A stretch of DNA of 64,000 bases from Brevundimonas subvibrioides. Its GTDB lineage: Bacteria; Pseudomonadota; Alphaproteobacteria; Caulobacterales; Caulobacteraceae. Below the pieces are notes generated by a model, which had not been told where the DNA came from, did no database searches, and saw only the letters and a list, made by a program, of their open reading frames with translations. How positions within the stretch are numbered: the stretch's first letter is position 1; every line of letters begins with the position of its first letter. The stretch lies in NCBI RefSeq assembly GCF_002280785.1, contig NZ_NCEQ01000001.1, positions 297,985-361,984 of the forward strand, written 5' to 3'. This document shows positions 27,637-36,066 of the stretch, one piece after another. The position numbers were made by a program, and so were the translations under genes.

Positions 27637-28155
27637 CTAGGCGTTGGCCTCGATATAGGTCTCGGGGTCCTTGTTGACGGGCCGCACGCCGGTGATGTGA
27701 TCGGCCTCGAAGGCGGCGAACCGCACGGCCAGTTCGTGCCGCTTCGACACCGGAGCGTGGCGACGGAAATCGGTCAGCCCCTGTCGTTCCTCCTCGCCCA
27801 TATGCTTTGAGTTGACGACATTGGCCTGGCCCACGGCCTCGATCCAGGCGCCGGTCCCGACGGGGTGTTTCTCGACCGCCTTGACCGCGTCGCGCAGCCT
27901 GTTGTGATCCTCGATGGCGTCTTCAGTCTCGCCCTCGACCGTGCCGTCCTCGGCGTCGTTGGCGCCCTCGCCCAGTTTGAGCAGCTCGGGATAGAAGAAC
28001 CGCTCCTCGGCCTCGGCGTGGACATCCAGGAACGCCTTCAGCCGCGACCAGACCGCCGTCAGCGCCTCGACGTCCTTTGAATCGATCTGTTCGAGGATCG
28101 AGAACAGCCGCCGTTGCTCGGCGTGGTCGTCGAGGATCAGCTGGGTGATGTCCAT
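27637..28155 (-). CDS. Hemerythrin HHE-domain protein
   Basis: 172 residues. The four-helix hemerythrin motif is visible: ITQLILDDHAEQRRLFSIL (first His), AFLDVHAEAEERFFYPEL (HxxxE with a further His), AIEDHNRLRDAVKAV and NVVNSKHMGEEERQGLTDFRRH. These ligands bind a di-iron centre for O2, NO or metal handling. It stands alone, convergent to the hypothetical secreted protein gene with 3 bp between stops. Confidence 0.9.
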   Translation of the reverse strand: MDITQLILDDHAEQRRLFSILEQIDSKDVEALTAVWSRLKAFLDVHAEAEERFFYPELLKLGEGANDAEDGTVEGETEDAIEDHNRLRDAVKAVEKHPVGTGAWIEAVGQANVVNSKHMGEEERQGLTDFRRHAPVSKRHELAVRFAAFEADHITGVRPVNKDPETYIEANA

Positions 28156-28220
28156 GGGGCGGCTCCGCGGGGTGGGCCCGGATTAACCCGACACCCGCCG
28201 CGCGGTTCCGCTTGAGGACC

Positions 28221-29567
28221 TCAGGCCACGATGGCCTGGACCGATCCGCCTTCGATCGGAGCCGGCCGGCCGCCGCGTTCGCGACGGGCGGCGTCGAGCG
28301 CGGCCGACGACATCGCGGCCTCGGCCCGGGCGCCTTCCAGTTCCGCGCGCAGGGCGGCGGCCTGCTGGATCATGGTCTGGGCCTTGGCGTGGTGCTCGTC
28401 CTGCGCCGCCGCCAGCTTGGCCTGGATCTTCAGCATCCGGTCCTCGGCGCGGGCGATGGCCTTCTCGTGGGTGGTCGCGGCCTTGGCCAGGGTCTCGGCG
28501 CGGTCGACGGCGGCGAGGCGGGCCACCTCCATCCCGGCCAGGCGCTGGCGGGTCTCTTCGGTCTCGGCCTCCAGGCCGCGGATGCGCTCCATGGCGCGGT
28601 CCAGGCTGACCTGCAGCTGTTCGGCCTTGCGCTCGGTCCCGTGCGAGCCGGTCTGCAGCTCGCTCAGTCGCGACGCCTGTTCGGTGTTCAGGACTTCCAG
28701 CCCGTTGGCGCGGGCCGTGGCCGTATCGAGCCGCGACGACAGGGAGGCGATCTCGGCCCGGGCGGCCTCGGTCTGGTTCTCCAGCGTGCGCAGGGCGCGG
28801 GCGGCTTCGCTCTGCTCGGAGGCCGAGCGGGCGCGTTCGGTGGCCAGCTGGCCTTCGCTGGCGGCCGACGATCGGGCCAGGGCGGCGATCTCGGCCGAGA
28901 CCTCGTCCACGCGACGACGAAGGACGGTGTTCTCTTCAGAGGCGAGGGCGTGATCGCGCTGGATCTGCGCCCGGCCGGCCTCGGAGTCGGTGCGCAGGGT
29001 CTCGGCCTGCTTCAACTGGGTGCGCAGGGCCTCCTGGTCCTGTTCAAGTTCCTTGATCCGCTGACCGGAGACGCGTTCAGCCGCCTCGAGCGCCTCGATC
29101 TTGCCGGTCGCCAGCGACAGTTCGCTGCGCAGACGATCGGCCTCGACCCGGGCTTCCTGCGAAGCTGCGGTCTGTTCGCCGAGCCGCGCCGCCAGGTCTT
29201 CCGCCCGCGCCTCGCTCTCGGACAGGGCGTCGGCCAGCTTGCGCACCTCGACGGTCGCGGCCTCCAGCCGGGCTCCGTTGTCGATGCTGGCGGCGCGCAG
29301 GTTGATCAGTTCGACGTGGCCGTCGCGCCGCGACCGGAACTCCGCCTCCAGCGGATCCCGCAATTGCGCCAGCAGGCTCTCGAAGGTCCCGAACCGGCGC
29401 GCCATGTCCGACAACTGGTCAAGGCTGTCCTGAATGGTCTCGAACCGTTCGCCGATCACGCCGGCGGCGTCGCCGCCGCTCTCCCGCTCGTCGATGGACG
29501 GCGCGACGCCCTGGGCGCTCTTGCCGGTCCGTGACAGAACTCGATCGATCCTGGACAACATCGTCAT
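28221..29567 (-). CDS. Crescentin-like coiled-coil filament protein
   Basis: 448 residues, almost entirely coiled coil after a short N-terminal tail. The first part (VIGERFETIQDSLDQLSDMA, FGTFESLLAQLRDPLEAEF) and the end (AETLAKAATTHEKAIARAED then LKIQAKLAAAQDEHHAK) agree, from memory, with the layout of Caulobacter crescentin, an intermediate-filament-like protein that sets cell curvature: similar length, same beginning with a residue-repeat segment before the coil, same terminal region of paired Ala/Glu heptads. There is no globular head or membrane helix. It could instead be another chromosome-segregation-type coiled coil. A 19-bp palindrome (GACGCCTG...CAGGCGTC) sits 24 bp upstream of the start. 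Confidence 0.6.
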   Translation of the reverse strand: MTMLSRIDRVLSRTGKSAQGVAPSIDERESGGDAAGVIGERFETIQDSLDQLSDMARRFGTFESLLAQLRDPLEAEFRSRRDGHVELINLRAASIDNGARLEAATVEVRKLADALSESEARAEDLAARLGEQTAASQEARVEADRLRSELSLATGKIEALEAAERVSGQRIKELEQDQEALRTQLKQAETLRTDSEAGRAQIQRDHALASEENTVLRRRVDEVSAEIAALARSSAASEGQLATERARSASEQSEAARALRTLENQTEAARAEIASLSSRLDTATARANGLEVLNTEQASRLSELQTGSHGTERKAEQLQVSLDRAMERIRGLEAETEETRQRLAGMEVARLAAVDRAETLAKAATTHEKAIARAEDRMLKIQAKLAAAQDEHHAKAQTMIQQAAALRAELEGARAEAAMSSAALDAARRERGGRPAPIEGGSVQAIVA

Positions 29568-29697
29568 AACGTCCCCGCTGACGGGCGGATGACGCCTGAT
29601 GCAGGCGTCTCGAATCGAGCCGCCCCCTCCCGTAAGGAAAGATTAACGGTCAGAGTCAGGAGTGTCGATACCGGCGGTCCTGTACGGCTGTGGACAG

Positions 29698-30471
29698 TCA
29701 GCCCGCGAACTTCGCCATCTCTTCGTCGGAGATGTCCTCGTTGGAATAGACCATCGAGACATCGTCCTCGGCGTCCAGGGCGTCGAGCAGCCGCATCAGC
29801 GTCCCGACATGCTCGCCGGTCACCGGCACCTCGGTCTGGGGCTTCCAGACGATGGCGGTGGACTTTGCGTCGCCCAGGATCTTGGACATGGCCTCGGCGA
29901 CCTCGTTCAGATCCTCGAAGGCGGTCCAGATCGTGTGACCCGGCGCGTCCTCGTAGATGTCCGGCTTCACCAGGTCGGATTCGACGTCCTGGGCGCCCGC
30001 CTCGATGGCGGCCTCCATGACGGCGTCCTCGCTCCCCGCCTCGGCGGCGTAGGTGATCTTGCCGACCTTGTCCCACATGAAGGCGACCGAGTTCATCTCG
30101 CCCAGCGCCCCGCCGTTCTTCTTGAACGCCGTGCCGATGTTGGAGTTGGCGCGGTTGCGGTTGTCGGTCAGGGCCTCGACGATGATGCCGACCCCGCCGG
30201 GACCCCGGCCCTCGTAGCGGACCTCCTCCATCGTATCGACGTCGCCGCCGGACGCCTTGTTGATGGCCCGCTGGATCACGTCCTTGGGCAGGCTCTCGGC
30301 CTTGGCGTTGTTGACCGCCAGACGCAGGCGCGGGTTCAGGGCGACGTCGGGCATCCCCGATTTGGCCGCCACGGTGATGTCGCGCGACAGCTTGGAGAAC
30401 AGTTTGGAGCGGGACGCATCGGCGCGTCCCTTGCGGTGCATGATGTTCTTGAACTTGGAATGGCCGGCCAT
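29698..30471 (-). CDS. yebC: YebC/PmpR-family regulator or translation factor
   Basis: 257 residues, slightly longer than the usual 245-250. The N-terminus [19 protein letters not shown]...[16 protein letters not shown], the [14 protein letters not shown] segment and [25 protein letters not shown] are strongly diagnostic. YebC proteins bind DNA or the ribosome; recent work assigns them to relief of stalling at proline-rich stretches. In many alphaproteobacteria yebC directly precedes ruvC; here about 5 kb with five genes separates them. A start codon ATG with MAGHSKF is universally conserved, which fixes the 5' end. Confidence 0.97.
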   Translation of the reverse strand: MAGHSKFKNIMHRKGRADASRSKLFSKLSRDITVAAKSGMPDVALNPRLRLAVNNAKAESLPKDVIQRAINKASGGDVDTMEEVRYEGRGPGGVGIIVEALTDNRNRANSNIGTAFKKNGGALGEMNSVAFMWDKVGKITYAAEAGSEDAVMEAAIEAGAQDVESDLVKPDIYEDAPGHTIWTAFEDLNEVAEAMSKILGDAKSTAIVWKPQTEVPVTGEHVGTLMRLLDALDAEDDVSMVYSNEDISDEEMAKFAG

Positions 30472-30504
30472 TGTTATCTCTTCAGTGCGCTATCGCTCGA
30501 CGCC

Positions 30505-30535
30505 CCCCCGGTCCGATCTGCGATCGGCCGGAGGA
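30505..30535. repeat. Copy of the second palindromic motif, upstream of yebC
   Basis: CCCCCGGTCCGATCTGCGAT followed by CGGCCGGAGGA matches 15631-15660 with one difference. It lies 35-65 bp upstream of the yebC start and contains the inner palindrome GATC/GATCGGCC. Confidence 0.6.
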
Positions 30536-30694
30536 CAAGCTCCGTCTTGCTACTTGAGCCCGGATCCCGCTGCTTGAGCGCGTTCCGTGCGTGGGTTGGG
30601 GCCGTCTAGCCCGCCCGCGCTGTTCTGTCACCAATCGGTCGCTGGAACCGGCGACCCTGCGGGGGATTAAGGCAGCCACCGACGGAGCTTGACC

Positions 30695-30895
30695 ATGTCC
30701 GACAATCCCCTGCACGACGCCGACGCCTATCTCGAGGACGATCTCGACGACGCCGACATCGTCGAATGGTACGAGGGCCGTCCCGTGACGGTCTCGACCA
30801 CGGTCGCCACCGGCTCCATCGTCGCGGCCTTCGCCATCGGCGTCCTCACCGCCGTCGGGGCCCTGGCCCTGCTGGGCTACATGGACGACAACTAG
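30695..30895 (+). CDS. Small acidic single-pass membrane protein
   Basis: 66 residues. GGAG precedes the ATG at 30695 by seven bases. An acidic cytoplasmic N-terminus (DADAYLEDDLDDADIVEWYEG) is followed by one membrane helix (SIVAAFAIGVLTAVGALALLG) and a three-residue acidic end. I recognise no family. Its last four bases overlap the end of the convergent chrA gene. Base composition and codon use match the neighbours, and the Shine-Dalgarno supports it as real. Confidence 0.7.
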   Translation: MSDNPLHDADAYLEDDLDDADIVEWYEGRPVTVSTTVATGSIVAAFAIGVLTAVGALALLGYMDDN

Positions 30896-32139
30896 GTCGC
30901 CAGAACCGCGAGCGCGCCGGCCGCCGCCAGCACCACCGGGGCGGCGAACGGGCTCTTCCAGCGGAAGAAAACGACCAGGCTGGCCGTGCCGATGGCGACC
31001 CCCAAGCCCCGACCGCTCCACGACGGATCCACGCTCGACAGCAGGCCCCAGCCCAGTTGCGCCGCCGTCACGGCGATCAGGCCGGTGACTCCGGCCGCGA
31101 CGCCTTCCAGCGCCGCCTTGAGACGCTCGTCGTCGACCACCGTCTCCAGCCGGTCGTAGAAGATCATCGAGAAGGCGAAGGCGGGCAGGAAGATCCCGGC
31201 CGTGATGGCCAGCGCGCCCAGCGGGCCTCCGGCGACATAGCCGACGAAGGTCGAGAAGATGATCAGGGGCGCCGGCAGCACCCCCGACAGCGCCAGCCCG
31301 TCGAGGAAGGCCCCGTCGCCCAGCCAGCCGCGGCCCACCATATCGGTCCTCAGGAACGGAATGGCCGTATAGGCGCCGCCGAAGGTCAGCAGTCCGGCCT
31401 TCAGCCCGCTGACAAACAGCAACAGCACCGCCACCTCGCCCGGCGCGTCCGGCGCGCCGCCGGTGAAGGCCGGCGGCGGCGTCCCGCCCGCGACCTGGGC
31501 GGCCCAGACGCCCGCAGCGAGCGCCAGCACCGCACTGCCTGCCGCCCACCAGATCCGCCCGCCTCGCGCCGCCGCATGGACCAGCCCCGCCGCCGGCAAG
31601 GTGATCCAGAATGGAACGCCCGACAGGGCCGCCGCCGCGCAGGCCGCGCCGATCCCCCACAACCAGATGTCCGTCAGCGCGTGCCGGCCGATCTTCTCGA
31701 CCGCCCGCACGATCAGGGCGATCACCGCCGTCTGCACCCCGAACAGGGCGGCCGCCAGCCAGCCCCGGTCGAAATCGATGCGGAAATAGAGCCAGGCCAG
31801 CGCCATCATCAACACGAACCCCGGCAGCATGAATCCCAGTCCGGCGAGCAGTCCGCCCCACCGGCCACGCGCCCGCATGCCCAGATGCACGCAGAGTTCG
31901 TGCGCCTCCGGTCCCGGCAATACCTGCATCACCGCCAGCAACCGATTGAACCTCTGCGGCGAGATCCAGCCCTCGCCTTCCACCAGTTCGCGCTTCAGCA
32001 TGGCGATCTGCGCCGCTGGCCCGCCGAAGGCCAGCAGGCCGAAGCCGAGGAATTTCACGAACAGTTCGAACAGGCTCAGACGCGGCGGTCTGGCCTCTGA
32101 ATCCGCCGGCGCGGGCGAAACGGGGATGGACGGGGACAT
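30892..32139 (-). CDS. chrA: Chromate efflux transporter ChrA
   Basis: 415 residues, the two-domain long form. Each half begins with the family signature: LFVKFLGFGLLAFGGPAAQIAMLKRELV...RLLAVMQVLPGPEA near the N-terminus and LFVSGLKAGLLTFGGAYTAIPFLRTDMV...LALSGVLPAPLIIFSTF in the middle. About ten to twelve membrane helices. ChrA uses proton motive force to export chromate, and some members may transport other anions. No ChrB regulator is adjacent. Confidence 0.93.
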   Translation of the reverse strand: MSPSIPVSPAPADSEARPPRLSLFELFVKFLGFGLLAFGGPAAQIAMLKRELVEGEGWISPQRFNRLLAVMQVLPGPEAHELCVHLGMRARGRWGGLLAGLGFMLPGFVLMMALAWLYFRIDFDRGWLAAALFGVQTAVIALIVRAVEKIGRHALTDIWLWGIGAACAAAALSGVPFWITLPAAGLVHAAARGGRIWWAAGSAVLALAAGVWAAQVAGGTPPPAFTGGAPDAPGEVAVLLLFVSGLKAGLLTFGGAYTAIPFLRTDMVGRGWLGDGAFLDGLALSGVLPAPLIIFSTFVGYVAGGPLGALAITAGIFLPAFAFSMIFYDRLETVVDDERLKAALEGVAAGVTGLIAVTAAQLGWGLLSSVDPSWSGRGLGVAIGTASLVVFFRWKSPFAAPVVLAAAGALAVLAT

Positions 32140-32264
32140 GGGCGCTCCTTGCCGCCGGTCAGGCGGACGGGAGCGGGTCTTGGGCGGACATCGCCTGTAT
32201 CCGGGCGCCCGCGATCAGGCCCGGACGATCAACCTAGCTGGACCGCGACCCGGGGGTAAAGGCC

Positions 32265-32699
32265 TCAGCCCGCCCTCAGGTTCTCGACCACGCCCCGCAG
32301 CACTGGCGGCAGCGGCTTGGGCCGGCGCGTTTCCACATCGACATAGACGTGCACGAAATGGCCGATGGCGGCGGGCTGGGTCGAGCCCCGGCGGAAGACG
32401 GCGAAGCCGTATTTCACGCTCGACGTGCCGATATGGTCGACCTTGATCCCGACCTCGATGACATCCGGGAACGCCAGTGACGAGGTGTAGCGGCAGCCCG
32501 AATCGACCACGAGGCCGATCGAGTCCTTCAGGGCCCCGCCGATAATCAGGTGGGCGTTCACCGCCGAGTCGACGAACTCGTAGAATTTGGCGTTGTTGAT
32601 GTGGCCGTACTGGTCGTTGTCCGCCCAGCGCGTCGAGACCGTATGATAGGCCTTGTAGGTCGCCCGGTCGGCCAGCGGCCCCTCGTCGCGTTTCGGCAT
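32265..32699 (-). CDS. 4HBT-fold acyl-CoA thioesterase
   Basis: 144 residues from the ATG at 32699. The motif HTVSTRWADNDQYGHINNAKFYEFVDSAVNAHLI has the RWxDxDxxGHxNNxxY pattern with the catalytic aspartate of 4-hydroxybenzoyl-CoA-type thioesterases. SSLAFPDVIEVGIKVDHIGTSSVKYGFAVF is the second hot-dog strand set. It is more like FadM/YbaW than YbgC. The gene stands alone, divergent from the alcohol dehydrogenase gene with 118 bp between starts; a shared role is not shown. Confidence 0.9.
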   Translation of the reverse strand: MPKRDEGPLADRATYKAYHTVSTRWADNDQYGHINNAKFYEFVDSAVNAHLIIGGALKDSIGLVVDSGCRYTSSLAFPDVIEVGIKVDHIGTSSVKYGFAVFRRGSTQPAAIGHFVHVYVDVETRRPKPLPPVLRGVVENLRAG

Positions 32700-32817
32700 T
32701 CGTTTCGTCCCTCGCAGCGCCGGCTTGATCGCCGATCCTGACGCGACGCTCGGGCTTGGCCTCCGTCGCGTCAAGCGCCTATCGAGGGTCACCCGCGCGT
32801 TTCCGACGAGGCTGCTC

Positions 32818-33951
32818 ATGACCCGGACCACCACCCGCGCCGCCGTCCTGCGCGCCATGGGCGCCGCCCGCCCCTATGCCGACAGCCGTCCGCTCTCGAT
32901 CGAGACCGTGACCCTCGACCCGCCCGGCCCGGGGGAGGTCCTCGTCGCCATCAAGGCCGCGGGCCTGTGCCACTCCGACCTCAGCGTCATCAACGGCGAC
33001 CGGCCCCGCCCGATGCCCATGGCCCTGGGTCACGAGGCGGCGGGGGTGGTCGAGGCGCTCGGCGAAGGCGTCACCGACCTGATCGTCGGCGACCATGTCG
33101 TCATGGTCTTCATGCCGTCGTGCGGTCACTGCAATCCGTGCGCGGAGGGTCGCCCCGCCCTGTGCGAGCCCGGCGCCGCCGCCAATGGCAAGGGCGAGTT
33201 GCTGACCGGCGGCAAGCGCATCCATCACCACGACGAAACCCTCAACCACCACCTCGGCTGCTCCGCCTTCGCCGAGCGCGCCGTGGTCTCGCGCCGCTCG
33301 CTGGTGAAGATCGATCCGGCCCTGTCCTTCGCCGAGGCCGCCCTGTTCGGCTGCGCGGTCCTGACCGGCGTCGGGGCGGTCGTGAACACGGCCCGGCTCA
33401 GGGCGGGCCAGAGCGCGGTCGTCGTGGGCCTGGGCGGAGTGGGCCTCGCCAGTGTGCTGGGCGCCCTGGCCTCCGGCGCCTCGCCCGTGATCGCGGTGGA
33501 CCTGTCCGAGGACAAGCTGGCCCTCGCCCGCACCCTCGGCCCGGTCCAGACCGTCAATGCCGCCGATACCGACGCCGTCGATCAGGTCCGCGCCCTGACC
33601 CGTGGCGGCGCCGACTTCGTGTTCGAGATGGCCGGCTCGGTCCGCGCCCTCGAAGCCGCCTGGAAGATGACCCGTCGCGGCGGCACGACGATCACAGCCG
33701 GCCTGCCCCCGCCCGACGCCGCCCTTCCGGTCAATGTCGTGTCCCTGGTCGGAGAGGAACGCACCCTGAAGGGCTCCTACATCGGGACCTGCGTGCCCGG
33801 CCGCGACATCCCCCGCTACGTCGCCCTCTACCGCCAGGGTCGCCTGCCCGTGGACCGGCTGATGAGCGGAACCATACCGCTCGACGACATCAACGCGGGC
33901 TTCGACCGGCTGCACGCCGGCGAGGTCGTCCGGCTGGTGGTGACCTTCTAG
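32818..33951 (+). CDS. Zinc-dependent alcohol dehydrogenase (MDR family)
   Basis: 377 residues from the ATG at 32818. The catalytic zinc site is in KAAGLCHSDLSVI and GHEAAGVVEA; the structural zinc loop has four cysteines in MPSCGHCNPCAEGRPALCEPG. The nucleotide-binding fold reads AVVVGLGGVGLASVLGAL, then VIAVDLSEDKLALA with an acidic residue that favours NAD. Its closest named relatives are class III-like and aryl-alcohol dehydrogenases; the substrate is open. Its stop overlaps that of the convergent lipoprotein gene. Confidence 0.92.
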   Translation: MTRTTTRAAVLRAMGAARPYADSRPLSIETVTLDPPGPGEVLVAIKAAGLCHSDLSVINGDRPRPMPMALGHEAAGVVEALGEGVTDLIVGDHVVMVFMPSCGHCNPCAEGRPALCEPGAAANGKGELLTGGKRIHHHDETLNHHLGCSAFAERAVVSRRSLVKIDPALSFAEAALFGCAVLTGVGAVVNTARLRAGQSAVVVGLGGVGLASVLGALASGASPVIAVDLSEDKLALARTLGPVQTVNAADTDAVDQVRALTRGGADFVFEMAGSVRALEAAWKMTRRGGTTITAGLPPPDAALPVNVVSLVGEERTLKGSYIGTCVPGRDIPRYVALYRQGRLPVDRLMSGTIPLDDINAGFDRLHAGEVVRLVVTF

Positions 33952-34535
33952 GTCTTCGGCGCTTCAGCCGCCGGAACCGCGGGAGCCTCGACAGCCGGGG
34001 TCGCCGCCGCCGCCGCCGCGATGGCCGCATCCTCGGCCTCGGCCGCCTCGACGGAATAGGTCGGGTCCTTGCCCGTGTCGCAATAGTCGAAGAAGGCGGC
34101 GATCGCGCCCTTGCCCGACTCCTTGGCGACCAGCCGCATGTCCGCGCCGCTCAGGCCCACGTCGATGGCGCCGCTGGATTTCAGGGCCGTGATCACCGGA
34201 TGGTCCGTCGGCACGCTCACGGCGGGCCGGAAGGTGCCCGTCGCGGTGCCCGACGTCAGCACCGCCTCCTCCTCATGGCCCCAGGTCATTGCGACGGCTT
34301 TCGACTGCGGCAGGCAGGACATGCCGAAGACGCTGACCCCCTCGGCCCAGTCGCCGTCGCCGAAGTCCAGGTCGCCCGACCCGCCGTGCGCCACGAAATG
34401 CCAGTCATAGGTCGCCGGCAGGGCGTCGCCCGAAGGCAGGGTCGCCTGACCGCCCGGCTCGGCTTCACCCTGGCCGGAAGGCTGACAGGCGGCGAGCGTC
34501 AGCGCGATGGCGACGACGGACAGGGTGCGGATCAT
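33948..34535 (-). CDS. Putative lipoprotein
   Basis: 195 residues from the ATG at 34535, which gives a lipoprotein signal MIRTLSVVAIALTLAAC with lipidation at residue 17. The middle has YDWHFVAHGGSGDLDFGDGDWAEGVSVFGMSCLPQS and VLTSGTATGTFRPA, a beta-rich domain I cannot assign. The C-terminal 45 residues are Ala/Glu/Pro-rich, low complexity. The protein is probably attached to the outer membrane facing the periplasm. Convergent with the alcohol dehydrogenase gene. Confidence 0.75.
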   Translation of the reverse strand: MIRTLSVVAIALTLAACQPSGQGEAEPGGQATLPSGDALPATYDWHFVAHGGSGDLDFGDGDWAEGVSVFGMSCLPQSKAVAMTWGHEEEAVLTSGTATGTFRPAVSVPTDHPVITALKSSGAIDVGLSGADMRLVAKESGKGAIAAFFDYCDTGKDPTYSVEAAEAEDAAIAAAAAATPAVEAPAVPAAEAPKT

Positions 34536-34668
34536 GCGGACGACTCTCAAACGCCGCCTCCCCCGACGGCGAATTAACCCTAGGCCCGGAACCCGTGCTT
34601 CGCAAAGGGCGTCACACTCGGCTATGGCAGCGCTGGACGGCCACAAGATCCTCAAAGGAAATCCACCC

Positions 34669-35178
34669 ATGGCGACCGAACTCTACGACCTCACCGTTCC
34701 GCCATTCTCGCGCGGTCTGCGCGCCCTGTCCGGCCTGCTCGACAAGGCCGTCGCCCATGCGAAGGAAACGGGCGTCGACCCGGACTCCTGGCTGTCGCTG
34801 CGCATCATCGACGACATGAACCCCCTCGTGAAACAGGTCCAGACCGCCTGCGACAGCCCCAAGCTCTGCCTTGCCCGCCTGTCCGGCGTCGCCGCCCCGG
34901 TCAACGACGACTCCGAAACCACCATCGCCGAACTGCAGCAGCGCATCGCCGACACCCTGGCCTATCTGGCCTCGGTCCCGCGCGACAAGGTCGATGGTCA
35001 GGAGGGCAAGGAAGTCACCCTGACCTTCCCCGGCGGCGAGATGAAATTCCTCGGCCAGCCCTATGTCACCGGCTTCGCCATGCCGAACTTCTACTTCCAC
35101 CTGACCACGGCCTACGACCTGCTGCGCGGCGCCGGCGTCCCGATCGGCAAGCGCGACTACATGGGCGCCCCGAGCTAG
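34669..35178 (+). CDS. DUF1993 family protein
   Basis: 169 residues. AAAGGA precedes the ATG at 34669. The sequence ELYDLTVPPFSRGLRALSGLLDKAVAHA and the later FLGQPYVTGFAMPNFYFHLTTAYDLLRGAGVPIGKRDYMG are the conserved ends of DUF1993, a family with a DinB-like four-helix bundle whose members lack a known activity. It is monocistronic and ends at a strong hairpin shared with the convergent ribokinase gene. Confidence 0.9.
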   Translation: MATELYDLTVPPFSRGLRALSGLLDKAVAHAKETGVDPDSWLSLRIIDDMNPLVKQVQTACDSPKLCLARLSGVAAPVNDDSETTIAELQQRIADTLAYLASVPRDKVDGQEGKEVTLTFPGGEMKFLGQPYVTGFAMPNFYFHLTTAYDLLRGAGVPIGKRDYMGAPS

Positions 35179-35188
35179 GCGCAGACAC

Positions 35189-35220
35189 CCTTCTCCCTCC
35201 CCCTCGGGGGAGGGAGAAGG
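35189..35220. terminator. Bidirectional terminator-like hairpin (half repeat element)
   Basis: CCTTCTCCCTCCCC pairs perfectly with GGGGAGGGAGAAGG around a TCGG-type loop. It lies between two convergent genes and touches the stop of the ribokinase gene. The arm sequence is the same as in the repeat at 50096-50230, so it is probably one arm of that element reused as terminator. Confidence 0.7.
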
Positions 35221-36066
35221 TCAGCTGGCCAGCAGGGCCTCCACCTCACTCCGCGTCGGCAGCGAGGGCTGAGCCCCCGGCCGTGTCGCGGCCAGGGCCC
35301 CGGCGGCGCAGGCGAATGTCAGCGCGTCCTTCGGTTCCATCCCGTCCAGCAGGGCCACGACGATCGCGCCCACGAAGGCGTCGCCCGCCCCCGTGGCGTC
35401 GACGGCGACGACCACGGGCGGCGTGGCCCAGGCCATCCTGACGCCCCGGTGGTACATCTCGGCCCCGCGGGACCCTTGCGTGATCACCACCCGACCCCCG
35501 CCCCGGTGCAGCAGGTCGCCGTAGAACGCCGCCTCCCCCTCGTTGACGACGATCAGGTCGCAGCGTTTCAGCAGCGCCTCCGAGACCGGCGCGGCGGGCG
35601 CCAGATTGGCGCAGACGAACCCGACCGCCCGACCCACAGCCGCCTCGACCGTCTCGATCGGCAGCTCCAGCTGCACGATCAGCGGGCTTTCGATCCGGGC
35701 CGGCAGCTGTTCCGGCGTCACCAGATGGTTCGCCCCCGCCGCCACCACGATCTGGTTTTCGCCCGACGGATCGACCGCGATCAGGGCCACCCCCGTCGCG
35801 GCCGCGACATCGACCGCCACCCCCGACAGATCGACGCCGAAGCTCTCCATCAAGGCCAGAGCCTCCTGGGCCATGGCGTCGTCGCCGACCCGGCCGATCA
35901 GGCTTGCTTCTGCGCCAAGCTTCTCGGCCGCCAGCGCCTGGTTCGCGCCCTTGCCCCCCGGATGCCGCGCCAGGGTCGCCCCCGTCACCGTCTCCCCCGC
36001 CGCCGGCAGCGACGGCGCCGAGGCCACCAGGTCCAGGTTGATCGATCCGACCACGGTGATGTTCAT
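35221..36066 (-). CDS. rbsK: Ribokinase
   Basis: 281 residues from the ATG at 36066. Diagnostic parts are MNITVVGSINLDLVASAPSLP, ARHPGGKGANQALAAEKLGA, LQLELPIETVEAA, and the catalytic DATGAGDAFVGAIVVAL with the base aspartate in GAGD. It phosphorylates ribose to ribose 5-phosphate. The start overlaps the nucleoside hydrolase stop (ATGA), so the pair makes a ribonucleoside salvage unit: the hydrolase releases ribose and RbsK traps it. Confidence 0.95.
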   Translation of the reverse strand: MNITVVGSINLDLVASAPSLPAAGETVTGATLARHPGGKGANQALAAEKLGAEASLIGRVGDDAMAQEALALMESFGVDLSGVAVDVAAATGVALIAVDPSGENQIVVAAGANHLVTPEQLPARIESPLIVQLELPIETVEAAVGRAVGFVCANLAPAAPVSEALLKRCDLIVVNEGEAAFYGDLLHRGGGRVVITQGSRGAEMYHRGVRMAWATPPVVVAVDATGAGDAFVGAIVVALLDGMEPKDALTFACAAGALAATRPGAQPSLPTRSEVEALLAS

